A DNA stretch of 64,000 nucleotides. Origin: UBA8529 sp964390565. Lineage in GTDB: Bacteria; Bacteroidota; Bacteroidia; Bacteroidales; Tenuifilaceae. This document shows positions 8,587 through 17,282 of the stretch, piece by piece. Each line of letters begins with the position of its first letter. Position 1 is the first letter of the stretch. The notes beneath the pieces were generated by a model, which saw nothing but the letters and a program-made list of their open reading frames with translations, was not told the origin of the DNA and did not search any database. A program made the position numbers and the translations under genes. The DNA lies in assembly GCA_964390565.1 (NCBI GenBank), contig CAYMII010000003.1, forward strand, positions 1 through 64,000. Direction: 5' to 3'.

Positions 8587-9117
8587 ATGGAATCAAATCC
8601 TGTACTAAAAGCAATTTATGGCCGAAAAAGTGTTAGGCTATATAATGATGACATTGAAGTTACTAAAGAGCATCTAGAAGTATTGTTGCGAGCAGCAATG
8701 TCCGCACCATCGGCTCGAAATCTTCAGCCTTGGGCATTTATTGCAATAACAAACCGCGATACGCTGGATAAACTTGCCAATGGATTGCCGTATGCAAAAA
8801 TGCTTTTCCGAGCAAAAGCTGCAATTGTAGTATGTGGTGTTCCTGATCGCTCGGGACAGGATAGCCCTGAGGGATATTGGGTACAGGATTGCTCGGCAGC
8901 AACTCAAAACATCCTTTTAGCAGCCGAAGCAATTGGGCTAGGCGCTGTTTGGACTGGAGTATACCCTCGTCCCGAAAGAGTTGATATTGTTCGCGAAGTA
9001 CTAGGAATCCCTGAATCGGCAATCCCTTTAAACGTAATCCCAATTGGTGCGCCAAATGGCGTTGAAAAACCAAAGGATAAGTTTAATGCCGAAAATATTT
9101 TATGGGAAGGGTGGTAA
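8587..9117 (+). CDS. Nitroreductase-family FMN oxidoreductase
   Basis: The protein has 176 residues, the size of the compact nitroreductase class. The N-terminal RKSVRLY (about 9-15) and AAMSAPSARNLQPWAF (about 37-52) form the FMN phosphate-binding site, and GLGAVWTGVYPRPERV (about 118-133) is the second conserved flavin segment. These enzymes use NAD(P)H to reduce nitro compounds, quinones or flavins; the natural substrate is unknown. It is probably translated with rlmN from one transcript and is followed 31 bp later by a tiny membrane protein. Confidence 0.9.
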   Translation: MESNPVLKAIYGRKSVRLYNDDIEVTKEHLEVLLRAAMSAPSARNLQPWAFIAITNRDTLDKLANGLPYAKMLFRAKAAIVVCGVPDRSGQDSPEGYWVQDCSAATQNILLAAEAIGLGAVWTGVYPRPERVDIVREVLGIPESAIPLNVIPIGAPNGVEKPKDKFNAENILWEGW

Positions 9118-9148
9118 TTAAAGTTAATTTTAAAAAAATAAAATAATA

Positions 9149-9343
9149 ATGAAGACTTTACTTTTTGCAATTGTGTTAATTGGCTTAGCGATTCTTGGGA
9201 TTGCCATCAAGATGTTTTTTATCAAGGGATCAACATTCACTAAAACTTGCGGGTCGGTAGATCCTGTTACAGGAAAAAAAGTTGCTTGCACTTGTGGTTC
9301 GGATGGTAAGGAGCAAGGCTCAAAATGCGATAACAAAGAATAA
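9149..9343 (+). CDS. Tiny membrane-anchored protein with four cysteines
   Basis: This protein has 64 residues: one N-terminal hydrophobic helix (about 4-25) followed by a soluble tail with TCGSVDPVTGKKVACTCGSDGKEQGSKC. The four cysteines (about 34, 47, 49, 59) suggest disulfides or metal binding on the outer face of the membrane. No family is recognised. A terminator follows at once, and the frame sits behind a nitroreductase, so it is a plausible real gene. Function is unknown; a role in redox or envelope metal handling is only a guess from composition. Confidence 0.65.
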   Translation: MKTLLFAIVLIGLAILGIAIKMFFIKGSTFTKTCGSVDPVTGKKVACTCGSDGKEQGSKCDNKE

Positions 9344-9344
9344 T

Positions 9345-9377
9345 AAAAAAACCTTAGATAATCTCTAAGGTTTTTTT
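9345..9377. terminator. Bidirectional hairpin terminator before nqrF
   Basis: The arms ACCTTAGA and TCTAAGGT are bordered by an A-run and a T-run, so it can serve the plus-strand rlmN group and the convergent nqr operon. Confidence 0.88.
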
Positions 9378-9396
9378 ATTCATATTGCTTTTATAG

Positions 9397-10656
9397 TTAC
9401 ACACCAAAATCATCGAATGCGATATTCTCTTTAGGAACACCTAGTTCGTCGAGCATTTTAAGAACGGCATCATTCATCTGAGGTGGACCGCATAAGTAGA
9501 ATTCAATTTCTTCTGGTTCATCATGTTTGCTGAGGTAGTTATCGAGCACAACCTGATGAATAAAACCTACATAACCTTTCCAGTTATCCTCTGCAACTGG
9601 CTCCGAAAGAGCCAAGTTGAACTTGAAGTTAGGAAACTCCTTTTCAATCTTTCTAAAATCCTCCTCGTAAAACATCTCGCGCATTGAGCGTGCTCCATAC
9701 CAATAACTAACTTTTCGATCGGTTTTTTCAGTATTAAAAAGATGAAGGATATGTGAACGCAATGGAGCCATACCAGCACCTCCGCCAATATAAATCATCT
9801 CCTTTTTGGTTTGCTTAATATGGAACTCGCCATAAGGTCCCGAAATGGTTACTTTATCGCCTGGTTTACGTGAAAAAATGTAAGATGAGCAAATACCCGG
9901 ATTAACCTTCATGAAATCGTTTTTTGCTTTATCCCATGGCGGAGTTGCAATACGAATGTTTAGCATGATGATATTGCCTTCGGCTGGATAGTTGGCCATT
10001 GAGTAGGCTCGGTAAATTGGCTCAGGGTTCTTCATCTTAAGATCGAACATCTTATAGCATTCCCAGTCAACCTTGTATTTATCATTAACATAAATATCCT
10101 TGAAATCTACCTCACACTTCGGAACATCAATCTGAATGTAGCCTCCAGATGCAAAATCGAGCGTTTCGCCTTCGGGCAGTTTTACCTTAAACTCCTTGAT
10201 ATAGGTTGCAACGTTATCGTTTGAAATAACCTCGCATTCCCACTTTTTGATACCAAATATCTCTTTAGGAACTTTAATCTCCATATTCTCGCGAACCTTA
10301 ACCTGACAGCCAAGTCGCCAATGTTCGTGGATTTGCTTACGGTTAAAGAATCCTGTTTCAGTTGGGAGTATATGTCCGCCGCCACTTACTACTTGACATT
10401 TACACATTCCGCAAGTCCCTCCTCCGCCACATGCCGAAGGCAAAAAGATTTTTTCATTCGAAAGGGTTGATAGAAGTGTTGAGCCAGATCCTACCTCAAG
10501 ATTAATATCATCGTTAATTTTTATTGCAACTGGTCCCGATGGAGAGAGTTTGGCTTTTGCATACAAAAGCATCACTACTAAAAACACGATAACCAACAGG
10601 AAAATCAACACACCCAATGTAAGCAGAAGCCCTAAATTATCACTTAAAATTATCAT
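9397..10656 (-). CDS. nqrF: Na+-translocating NADH:quinone reductase subunit F
   Basis: This is the NADH-oxidising entry subunit of Na+-NQR. Its 419 residues comprise one N-terminal membrane helix (about 8-33), a 2Fe-2S ferredoxin domain with Cys76, Cys82, Cys85 and Cys117, the FAD-binding RAYSMANYP segment, GPYGEFHIK, and the NADH-binding GGGAGMAPLRSHI followed by YLCGPPQMNDAVLKML near the C-terminus. Electrons pass from NADH through FAD and the Fe-S centre to the flavins of NqrC and NqrB, and finally to quinone. It is the last gene of the operon. Confidence 0.97.
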   Translation of the reverse strand: MIILSDNLGLLLTLGVLIFLLVIVFLVVMLLYAKAKLSPSGPVAIKINDDINLEVGSGSTLLSTLSNEKIFLPSACGGGGTCGMCKCQVVSGGGHILPTETGFFNRKQIHEHWRLGCQVKVRENMEIKVPKEIFGIKKWECEVISNDNVATYIKEFKVKLPEGETLDFASGGYIQIDVPKCEVDFKDIYVNDKYKVDWECYKMFDLKMKNPEPIYRAYSMANYPAEGNIIMLNIRIATPPWDKAKNDFMKVNPGICSSYIFSRKPGDKVTISGPYGEFHIKQTKKEMIYIGGGAGMAPLRSHILHLFNTEKTDRKVSYWYGARSMREMFYEEDFRKIEKEFPNFKFNLALSEPVAEDNWKGYVGFIHQVVLDNYLSKHDEPEEIEFYLCGPPQMNDAVLKMLDELGVPKENIAFDDFGV

Positions 10657-10669
10657 AATGCAAAGAGTA

Positions 10670-11287
10670 TTAAATCTTAATTCCCATAAAACTCATAAAG
10701 GCAATTGCCATCAACCCGGTAAGGATAAATGCAATTCCTAAACCCTGTAATGGCAAAGGAATTTTTGAATATTTTATCTTTTCGCGAATTGCAGCAAAAC
10801 TTACAATTGCTAAGAACCATCCTACACCCGAACCAAGAGAATAAACGGTTACCTCGGCAACACTTGTGTACTCACGTTCCTGAACAAAGAGCGCAACACC
10901 CAAAATAGCACAGTTAACGGCAATTAGGGGAAGAAAAATTCCCAGTGAGTTATATAATGGTGGACTTACCTTTTCAACAACCATCTCAACAAGCTGAACC
11001 ATAGCTGCAATAACGGCTATGAAGATGATGAAACTTAAGTAGCTCAAATCCACATCAGCATAGCTCTCATCGAGCCAAGTTAAGGCACCAGCCTTTAGAA
11101 GATAAGTATCAACAAACCAGTTCAACGGGGCAGTAATAATCAATACAAAAATCACAGCAATGCCAAGTCCCACCGATGTTTTTACGGTTTTTGATACAGC
11201 AAGAAACGAGCACATTCCAAGGAAATATGCGAATATCATGTTATCGATAAAAATCGACCGAACAAACAGATTGAATAAGCTATCCAT
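10670..11287 (-). CDS. nqrE: Na+-translocating NADH:quinone reductase subunit E
   Basis: This is an integral membrane subunit of 205 residues with about six transmembrane helices. The N-terminal SIFIDNMIFAYFLGMCSFLAVSK (about 11-33) with its conserved cysteine, and LPLIAVNCAILGVALFV with the second cysteine, match the NqrE/RnfA family, where the two cysteines hold a membrane Fe-S centre shared with NqrD. It lies 9 bp downstream of nqrD. Confidence 0.96.
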   Translation of the reverse strand: MDSLFNLFVRSIFIDNMIFAYFLGMCSFLAVSKTVKTSVGLGIAVIFVLIITAPLNWFVDTYLLKAGALTWLDESYADVDLSYLSFIIFIAVIAAMVQLVEMVVEKVSPPLYNSLGIFLPLIAVNCAILGVALFVQEREYTSVAEVTVYSLGSGVGWFLAIVSFAAIREKIKYSKIPLPLQGLGIAFILTGLMAIAFMSFMGIKI

Positions 11288-11296
11288 AGTAGTATC

Positions 11297-11911
11297 CTAT
11301 TTTTCAATTAAATCACGATTCTTGCTCCGCTGAATCCATATAATAGTGCCTATTGTGATTAGCGCCATTGGAGGTAAAATCATTAAACCGTTATCCATAT
11401 AACCTGCATCGTAAAACGACTGGGGTATAATCTTGTGCCCATAGAAACTGCCCGAGCCTAGTAGTTCGCGGAAAAATGAAACAACCACAAGGATTAACCC
11501 ATAGCCAATGCCATTACCAATTCCATCAACAAACGAAGGCCATGGTTTTTGAGCCATTGCAAATGCCTCAAGGCGTCCCATCAGAATACAGTTGGTGATA
11601 ATCAGCCCCACAAAAACTGAAAGTTTTTGGCTAACATCGTAAACATATGCTTTTAGAATTTGATCAACAATGATAACAAGTGCAGCAATAACCACAAGCT
11701 GAACGATAATCCTAATACGCGATGGGATAGTATTTCGTAACAACGATATTATTAGATTTGAAAAGGCTGTGACAATAGTTACCGATAGAGCCATCACAAT
11801 GGCAGGCTTCATCTGTACCGTTACAGCAAGAGCCGAACAAATCCCCAATACCTGAACCGTAATCGGGTTCTCTTTGTTGAATGGGGCTTTAAGTAGCTTA
11901 AGAGTGCTCAT
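11297..11911 (-). CDS. nqrD: Na+-translocating NADH:quinone reductase subunit D
   Basis: This integral membrane subunit has 204 residues and about six helices. It shows VLGICSALAVTVQMKPAIVMA (about 20-40) and VGLIITNCILMGRLEAFA, each with a conserved cysteine, the mirror-image arrangement of NqrE. Together D and E form the inverted-repeat pair across the membrane that carries electrons from NqrF to NqrC. It lies between nqrC and nqrE with short gaps. Confidence 0.96.
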   Translation of the reverse strand: MSTLKLLKAPFNKENPITVQVLGICSALAVTVQMKPAIVMALSVTIVTAFSNLIISLLRNTIPSRIRIIVQLVVIAALVIIVDQILKAYVYDVSQKLSVFVGLIITNCILMGRLEAFAMAQKPWPSFVDGIGNGIGYGLILVVVSFFRELLGSGSFYGHKIIPQSFYDAGYMDNGLMILPPMALITIGTIIWIQRSKNRDLIEK

Positions 11912-11938
11912 AATGCTTTATATTGATTGAATATCAAC

Positions 11939-12637
11939 TTATTTTCTAATTTTTGAAAAGTAAACGCTATACTCCTTAACACAGTCGTGTACCATTGCTT
12001 CTAATGCTTTGCTTGTAATTGTCCCCCCTGAAATGGCATCCACTCCATGTTTATCGGAATCAGGAGCGCCCCCTTTAACAACCATTACCGAAACAAACTC
12101 TCCCTTATCGTTCATTATAGTTTTATCGATAAACTGATCTTGAAATCCGGGGGTATTAATTTCTGCACCAAGACCAGGCGTTTCGCTCTTATGCCCAAAA
12201 CGAGTTCCAACGATGGTATTTAAATCTTCTTGAAACGAAACGTATCCCCAGATTGGGCCCCATAATCCTTTTCCACGAACAGGAACAATGTAGTATTTCT
12301 TAATACTATCTGCTGAACAAATAAAAATGGGAAGATTTTTATCCTCCGACTTTTTCTTATTCTCCAAATGCATCTCAATATCAAAAGCGTTTACACCTTC
12401 AATAACATCACCTTTACTATTAACCACAAGCATTTGGGTGATATACTTCTTGTAAAGTTCTTCTGCATTTTTAGGAGTAGACTCAATATGCACAGACATT
12501 AAAATATTCTGCATCTTCTCCACCCGCTGATTGTACTCCTGCTTCGGTTTAAGCAGTACTGCAACTATAGTTAACGCTATAGCCACAACAATAACCATTG
12601 CCGATGAGTAGATAAATATGTATCGATTACTGAACAT
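11939..12637 (-). CDS. nqrC: Na+-translocating NADH:quinone reductase subunit C
   Basis: This periplasm-facing subunit carries covalent FMN. One N-terminal membrane helix (about 5-28) is followed by the FMN-binding domain with PGLGAEI and DAISGGTITSKAL near the C-terminus; the Thr at about 206 is the expected flavin attachment site. The motif has Gly where the textbook form has Ala (SGAT). A TTG at 12646 directly after the nqrB stop opens the same frame three codons earlier; I chose the ATG. The maturation enzyme ApbE is not encoded in this window. Confidence 0.93.
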   Translation of the reverse strand: MFSNRYIFIYSSAMVIVVAIALTIVAVLLKPKQEYNQRVEKMQNILMSVHIESTPKNAEELYKKYITQMLVVNSKGDVIEGVNAFDIEMHLENKKKSEDKNLPIFICSADSIKKYYIVPVRGKGLWGPIWGYVSFQEDLNTIVGTRFGHKSETPGLGAEINTPGFQDQFIDKTIMNDKGEFVSVMVVKGGAPDSDKHGVDAISGGTITSKALEAMVHDCVKEYSVYFSKIRK

Positions 12638-12646
12638 ACTATTCAA

Positions 12647-13813
12647 TTATTTAGTTACAATATTATTATTAGCGCTCCTTTTTAGCCTGCGGCGAATATT
12701 TGCTCTAACTATTGCATGGTCAATAAGCGGAGCAAACATATTCATTAGCAGAACGGCTAACATCATCCCTTCGGGGTATGCAGGGTTAAACACCCTAATC
12801 ATAATTGCAAAAAGACCGATTAAGAAGCCATATATAATTTTTCCTGTTGGTGTTTGTGACCCAGTAACAGGATCGGTTGCCATAAACACTGCTCCGAATA
12901 GAAATCCTCCCATTAGAATCTGAGTGAGCGGGTCAATAGTCATATAAGAATTTGCGCCAATTGCATTAAAAATTAGCGTCATCACAACGCCACCTGCAAT
13001 GGTCGAAAGCATAATCCTTAAACTGGCAACGCCAGTAATAATAAGTATTACTGCACCAATCAAAATGGCGAACTTTGACGTTTCGCCAATTGAACCGGGA
13101 ATAAAACCAAAGAAAAGGTCATATAACGATGGTATCTTGGCAATATTATCCGATGCAGCATTTGCTAATGGCGTTGCTCCAGTTATTGTATCAACTGCTT
13201 TATCAGAGTTGGTCCAAGTCCAAACTAAATCACCAGAGATTTTTGCAGGGTAAGCAAAAAAGATAAAAGCTCGAGTCATCAGCGCAGGGTTGAAAACATT
13301 CATCCCTGTGCCTCCAAATGCCTCTTTTACAAAAAGTACGCAAATTGCAGTCATTACAGCAACAATCCACAGTGGAATGGTTACCGGCATTAGCAGTGGG
13401 ATTAGCATTCCAGTAACAAGAAAACCTTCGTTAACCTCGTGTTTTCGATATTGAGCAAAAATAAACTCAACAGCTAATCCTGATATATATGATACTGCTA
13501 CTATTGGTATAACTTTTTGAAACCCAAACCAGAAGTTAGCCCATAGCGAAACGTGCTGTCCAATTGAAAGGTAGTATTGATAACCAACATTCCACATTCC
13601 AAAAAGTAAAGCGGGCATAAGGGCAATGATAACAACTGACATGGTTCGTTTCAGGTCAACAGCATCGCGAATATGTGCCCCTTTGCTTGTAACTTTATTG
13701 GGAACGTAAAGGAACGATTCAAAAGCATCGAAGGTTGAGTGTAACTTCTCGAACCTGCCTCCCTTTTGAAAATTAGGTTTAATTCTATTTAAATAGCTTC
13801 GTAAACTCATCAC
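12647..13813 (-). CDS. nqrB: Na+-translocating NADH:quinone reductase subunit B
   Basis: This is the core membrane subunit of 388 residues with about ten helices. It carries a second covalent FMN at Thr214 in DTITGATPLA, and the riboflavin and quinone sites that couple electron transfer to Na+ movement. FGGTGMNVFNPALMTRAF (about 166-183) and FMATDPVTGSQTPTGK are conserved family segments. It starts 16 bp after nqrA and abuts nqrC, so translation is probably coupled. Confidence 0.96.
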   Translation of the reverse strand: MMSLRSYLNRIKPNFQKGGRFEKLHSTFDAFESFLYVPNKVTSKGAHIRDAVDLKRTMSVVIIALMPALLFGMWNVGYQYYLSIGQHVSLWANFWFGFQKVIPIVAVSYISGLAVEFIFAQYRKHEVNEGFLVTGMLIPLLMPVTIPLWIVAVMTAICVLFVKEAFGGTGMNVFNPALMTRAFIFFAYPAKISGDLVWTWTNSDKAVDTITGATPLANAASDNIAKIPSLYDLFFGFIPGSIGETSKFAILIGAVILIITGVASLRIMLSTIAGGVVMTLIFNAIGANSYMTIDPLTQILMGGFLFGAVFMATDPVTGSQTPTGKIIYGFLIGLFAIMIRVFNPAYPEGMMLAVLLMNMFAPLIDHAIVRANIRRRLKRSANNNIVTK

Positions 13814-13829
13814 ATTAAATATTGTAGTT

Positions 13830-15179
13830 TTAAATCAACTCTTTTCTAAGCATTTCGAGCCCACTTCGAACTATCTCCTGGGTTTCGATTTTAGATGTGC
13901 AAACAAAATCGCAAAGGGCAAAATCCTCAGGCGAAACCTCGTAAATCCCAAGTTCCTCCATCTTATCGATATCATTTGTTAGAATAGCTTTTATCAGATA
14001 TACAGGATAAATATCGAACGGGAAAACCTTTTCGTACTGACCAACCATTACATAAGCTCTTTCGCTTCCGTGATAGTTGGTATCTAATTGATAGTTAGGA
14101 GCAGGTATTAACTTGCTGAAAAACTGACGTGTATTGCTAAATTTCTTGAAACCAGGTAATGCCCATCCAAAAAATTCGAAGTAGTCGCCCTCAGGAATAA
14201 CAGTAATTTGATGATGGTAAAATCCAAGATATCCATCAGATTCAATTTTATCGCCAGTTAAAACATTTCCGCTGATAAACCTCAATGGCTTTTTATTATC
14301 CTTTAACTGGAACAAATTTGAAATATTAGCACCAATATAGGTTTGGCAATATAAAGGTTTATCAACTTCGGGGCCAGTTACAGCAATAATACGCGATGCA
14401 TCAAAAATGCCGTCAACCATTAGTTTCCCAATGGCCACTAAATCCTGAATATTAACATACCAAACAGATTCCCCTTTATTGATAGGTTTTGTATGATGAA
14501 TTTGCACGCCAACATTCCCTGCAGGATGAGGCCCTTTGAAATAATTCTTTTCAACGTTTTTAAGGTTCTCAAAAATCGAGTTTTCATCGGCTTTTGCATT
14601 TAACCCTAAAAAAATCTTCCCTGAGGTTAATTTTGATAAAGCATCAACACCTGTTTGAAGGTAATTCTCTTTCCCTTTTAGAATAAAACCGTAATCGGGT
14701 GCTAAGGGTGAAGAATCGAACGTTGAAATATAAATATCTCGAGGTATTGAAGCGGGCTCTGGGATTGTATCGAATGGGCGTTGACGAATCATAGCCCACA
14801 AACCGCTTTGGAGTAAAAGATTTATAATCTCATTTTTATCCGATGGGATTTGGCTTCCCTCTTTGAACTTTTCATACTTAATGGTTTCGTCGCTTTTTAT
14901 TCGAACCTCAAGCAGCACTCTTTTTTCGCCTCTAACTATATCCACCACCTCTCCGCTAATAGGCGATGTTATAACTATACTTTCGTTTGTTTTGCTAGCC
15001 AGCAAAGGTGTTCCAGCCAAAACCTTATCTCCTGCTTTTACATGGAGTTTATGCTGAAATCCCATAAAATCGGGAGGCTTAATGGCAAAAACCGAAGGTA
15101 GTTTAGCACTTTCGATTATTCTCTCGGGAGTACCTTTGAGCGGTATATTAAGCCCTTTCTTAATTTTGATTGTGTGCAT
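13830..15179 (-). CDS. nqrA: Na+-translocating NADH:quinone reductase subunit A
   Basis: The cytoplasmic peripheral subunit of 449 residues is the first gene of the operon. It begins with IKIKKGLNIPLKGTPE, then a biotinyl/lipoyl-like fold (about 45-85, with HVKAGDKVLAGTPLL), the FVCTSKIE segment near the C-terminus and a Rossmann-like middle, in the order known for NqrA. It helps position the quinone end of the complex. The 233 bp upstream contain the lysS terminator and presumably the operon promoter, which I could not identify. Confidence 0.95.
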   Translation of the reverse strand: MHTIKIKKGLNIPLKGTPERIIESAKLPSVFAIKPPDFMGFQHKLHVKAGDKVLAGTPLLASKTNESIVITSPISGEVVDIVRGEKRVLLEVRIKSDETIKYEKFKEGSQIPSDKNEIINLLLQSGLWAMIRQRPFDTIPEPASIPRDIYISTFDSSPLAPDYGFILKGKENYLQTGVDALSKLTSGKIFLGLNAKADENSIFENLKNVEKNYFKGPHPAGNVGVQIHHTKPINKGESVWYVNIQDLVAIGKLMVDGIFDASRIIAVTGPEVDKPLYCQTYIGANISNLFQLKDNKKPLRFISGNVLTGDKIESDGYLGFYHHQITVIPEGDYFEFFGWALPGFKKFSNTRQFFSKLIPAPNYQLDTNYHGSERAYVMVGQYEKVFPFDIYPVYLIKAILTNDIDKMEELGIYEVSPEDFALCDFVCTSKIETQEIVRSGLEMLRKELI

Positions 15180-15354
15180 CGTAAGCCTATTTAATATCGG
15201 GTGTAAATAAAGTAATTTTCAACCTACTTTCTAATATTTTCTTGCTGATAAATCAGCAAAATCCTGATGATATTGCTCAATATAGGTTCTGTTAATAAAA
15301 TAACAAATAAAGAAACAAACAACATTTTAAAATGTTCTAATAAATAAAAATAAA

Positions 15355-15383
15355 AAAGGTCACAGTTAAAACTGTGACCTTAA
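15355..15383 (-). terminator. Terminator of lysS
   Basis: The arms AAGGTCACAGT and ACTGTGACCTT (15357-15382) are followed on the minus strand by a T-rich tract, directly downstream of lysS. The rest of 15184-15412 shows no gene. Confidence 0.85.
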
Positions 15384-15412
15384 ATCATTAATTTATTCAG
15401 GTTTATAATAAT

Positions 15413-17140
15413 CTATATCCCTTCAACCCACCTCTTCACATCTTCCATCGATGGATTTGGCAGACCTAACTTATTTTTCTTGTTATATCCACATAAATCG
15501 TTGAATAGTTTACCTGCAGATAGGTTTTTAAGCGCATCAACGGTTACGTGGCCCATTTTATTTAAAACAGGAACCCACTCGGCCGGGATGCCAGCAGCAG
15601 CAAAAGTTGCCTCATCGTCGTGACGAGCCTTTACCTCGGGGCGCATCTGAGGGAAGAACAGCACATCCTGAATTGATGGCTGATTTGTCATAAACATGGT
15701 TAAGCGATCGATACCGATACCCATACCCGAACAGGTTGGCATACCGTATTCCAACGCGCGTACAAAGTCCATATCGATAAACATCGCCTCGTTATCGCCT
15801 TTAGCTGAAAGGGCTAGCTGATCTTGGAAACGACCAAGCTGGTCAATTGGATCGTTTAGCTCGCTATACGCGTTGCAAAGCTCCTTACCGTTAACCATTA
15901 GTTCAAAACGTTCGGTTAGCTCTGGATTGCTCCTATGACGCTTACAAAGCGGCGACATCTCAATTGGATAATCCATAATAAAGGTTGGCTGAATGAAGTT
16001 ATGCTCGCACTTCTCACCAAAAATGGAATCTATCAGTTTGCCTTTACCCATGGTATCGTCAACCTCAACGCCTAAATCTTTACAAACCTTCTTAAGTTCA
16101 TCCTCGTTTCTTCCGTTGATATCAACGCCAGTGTACTCCTTAATGGCATCAATCATGGTAATCCGACGAAATGGACGTTTGAAGTCAATCTCTTTATCGC
16201 CAACCATAACTTTAGTTTTGCCATGCAATGCTAGTGCAACACGCTCAATCATCTCCTCGGTGAAGTTCATCATCCAGAAGTAATCCTTATAAGCCACGTA
16301 AATTTCCATTACTGTAAACTCAGGGTTGTGGGTACGATCCATCCCCTCGTTACGGAAATCCTTTGCAAACTCGTAAACACCAGCAAATCCACCAACAATT
16401 AGTCTTTTCAGATAAAGTTCGTTTGCAATTCGAAGATATAATGGAATATCGAGCGCATTATGATGCGTGATGAATGGACGAGCCGCAGCACCGCCTGGGA
16501 TTGGCTGTAGTATTGGGGTCTCAACCTCAAGATATCCCTGAGAGTTGAAGAAATCGCGCATGGTGTTAATAATCTTGCTACGCTTGATAAATACATCGCG
16601 AACATGAGGGTTTACAACCAAATCAACATAACGTTGACGGTAGCGAAGCTCTGAATCGGTAACTGCATCAAACACCTGACCATCCTTCTCCTTTACGATT
16701 GGAAGCGGACGAATTGACTTTGAAAGAAGCGTTAGTTCGGCTGCATGAACCGACTCCTCTCCCATTTGGGTCCTGAAAACATAACCCTTAACACCTACTA
16801 TATCACCAATGTCGAGTAATCTTTTAAATACAGTATTATAAAGCGTTTTATCCTCGCCAGGGCAAATATCATCGCGCTTAACGTAGATCTGGATCTTACC
16901 CTTTTCGTCTTGCAACTCGAAGAATGATGCGCTACCCATAATGCGGCGTACCATGATACGACCAGCAACAGTAACCTCCTTCTTCTCCTCGCACATCTTT
17001 TCGAAATCACTAATAATATCACCAGTAAAATGCGATACTGGGAACATTGCAGCAGGGTAAGGGTCAATGCCTAATTTCCTAAGTTCATCGAGCGATTGAC
17101 GACGAATAATCTCCTGTTCGTTAAGTTCTAATCCGTTCAT
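15413..17140 (-). CDS. lysS: Class II lysyl-tRNA synthetase
   Basis: The enzyme charges tRNA-Lys. Its 575 residues comprise an N-terminal OB-fold anticodon-binding domain (about 55-170, with VTVAGRIMVRRIMG), class II motif 2 (FRNEGMDRTHNPEFTVMEIY, about 265-284) and motif 3 (GMGIGIDRLTMFM, about 482-494). The roughly 70-residue tail after motif 3 is longer than in E. coli and is usual in Bacteroidales. A TATATTTG box on the minus strand (17160-17167) lies 20 bp upstream of the start. It is monocistronic, with its own terminator. Confidence 0.96.
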   Translation of the reverse strand: MNGLELNEQEIIRRQSLDELRKLGIDPYPAAMFPVSHFTGDIISDFEKMCEEKKEVTVAGRIMVRRIMGSASFFELQDEKGKIQIYVKRDDICPGEDKTLYNTVFKRLLDIGDIVGVKGYVFRTQMGEESVHAAELTLLSKSIRPLPIVKEKDGQVFDAVTDSELRYRQRYVDLVVNPHVRDVFIKRSKIINTMRDFFNSQGYLEVETPILQPIPGGAAARPFITHHNALDIPLYLRIANELYLKRLIVGGFAGVYEFAKDFRNEGMDRTHNPEFTVMEIYVAYKDYFWMMNFTEEMIERVALALHGKTKVMVGDKEIDFKRPFRRITMIDAIKEYTGVDINGRNEDELKKVCKDLGVEVDDTMGKGKLIDSIFGEKCEHNFIQPTFIMDYPIEMSPLCKRHRSNPELTERFELMVNGKELCNAYSELNDPIDQLGRFQDQLALSAKGDNEAMFIDMDFVRALEYGMPTCSGMGIGIDRLTMFMTNQPSIQDVLFFPQMRPEVKARHDDEATFAAAGIPAEWVPVLNKMGHVTVDALKNLSAGKLFNDLCGYNKKNKLGLPNPSMEDVKRWVEGI

Positions 17141-17159
17141 TTTTAAAATAATTAAGGCG

Positions 17160-17167
17160 CAAATATA
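17160..17167 (-). promoter_or_regulatory. -7 promoter box (TATATTTG) of lysS
   Basis: This is an exact TAnnTTTG match on the minus strand, 20 bp before the lysS start. No -33 box is evident. Confidence 0.45.
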
Positions 17168-17282
17168 TCAAAAGGAAAGAGAATAGTGAAAAGAGAAGTT
17201 AACTAAATAAGAAGTGTTTTGAATTTTGATTTTAACTAAATTGGTCTGTTTATTGTTTCTCTCTTATCTAAAATTAGGCGAT

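Noticed and set aside
13830..15179. RnfC instead of NqrA for the first gene of the operon
   Set aside because: No 4Fe-4S ferredoxin cysteine motifs are present, and the following subunits include NqrB and NqrF types, so it is the NQR complex and not RNF.
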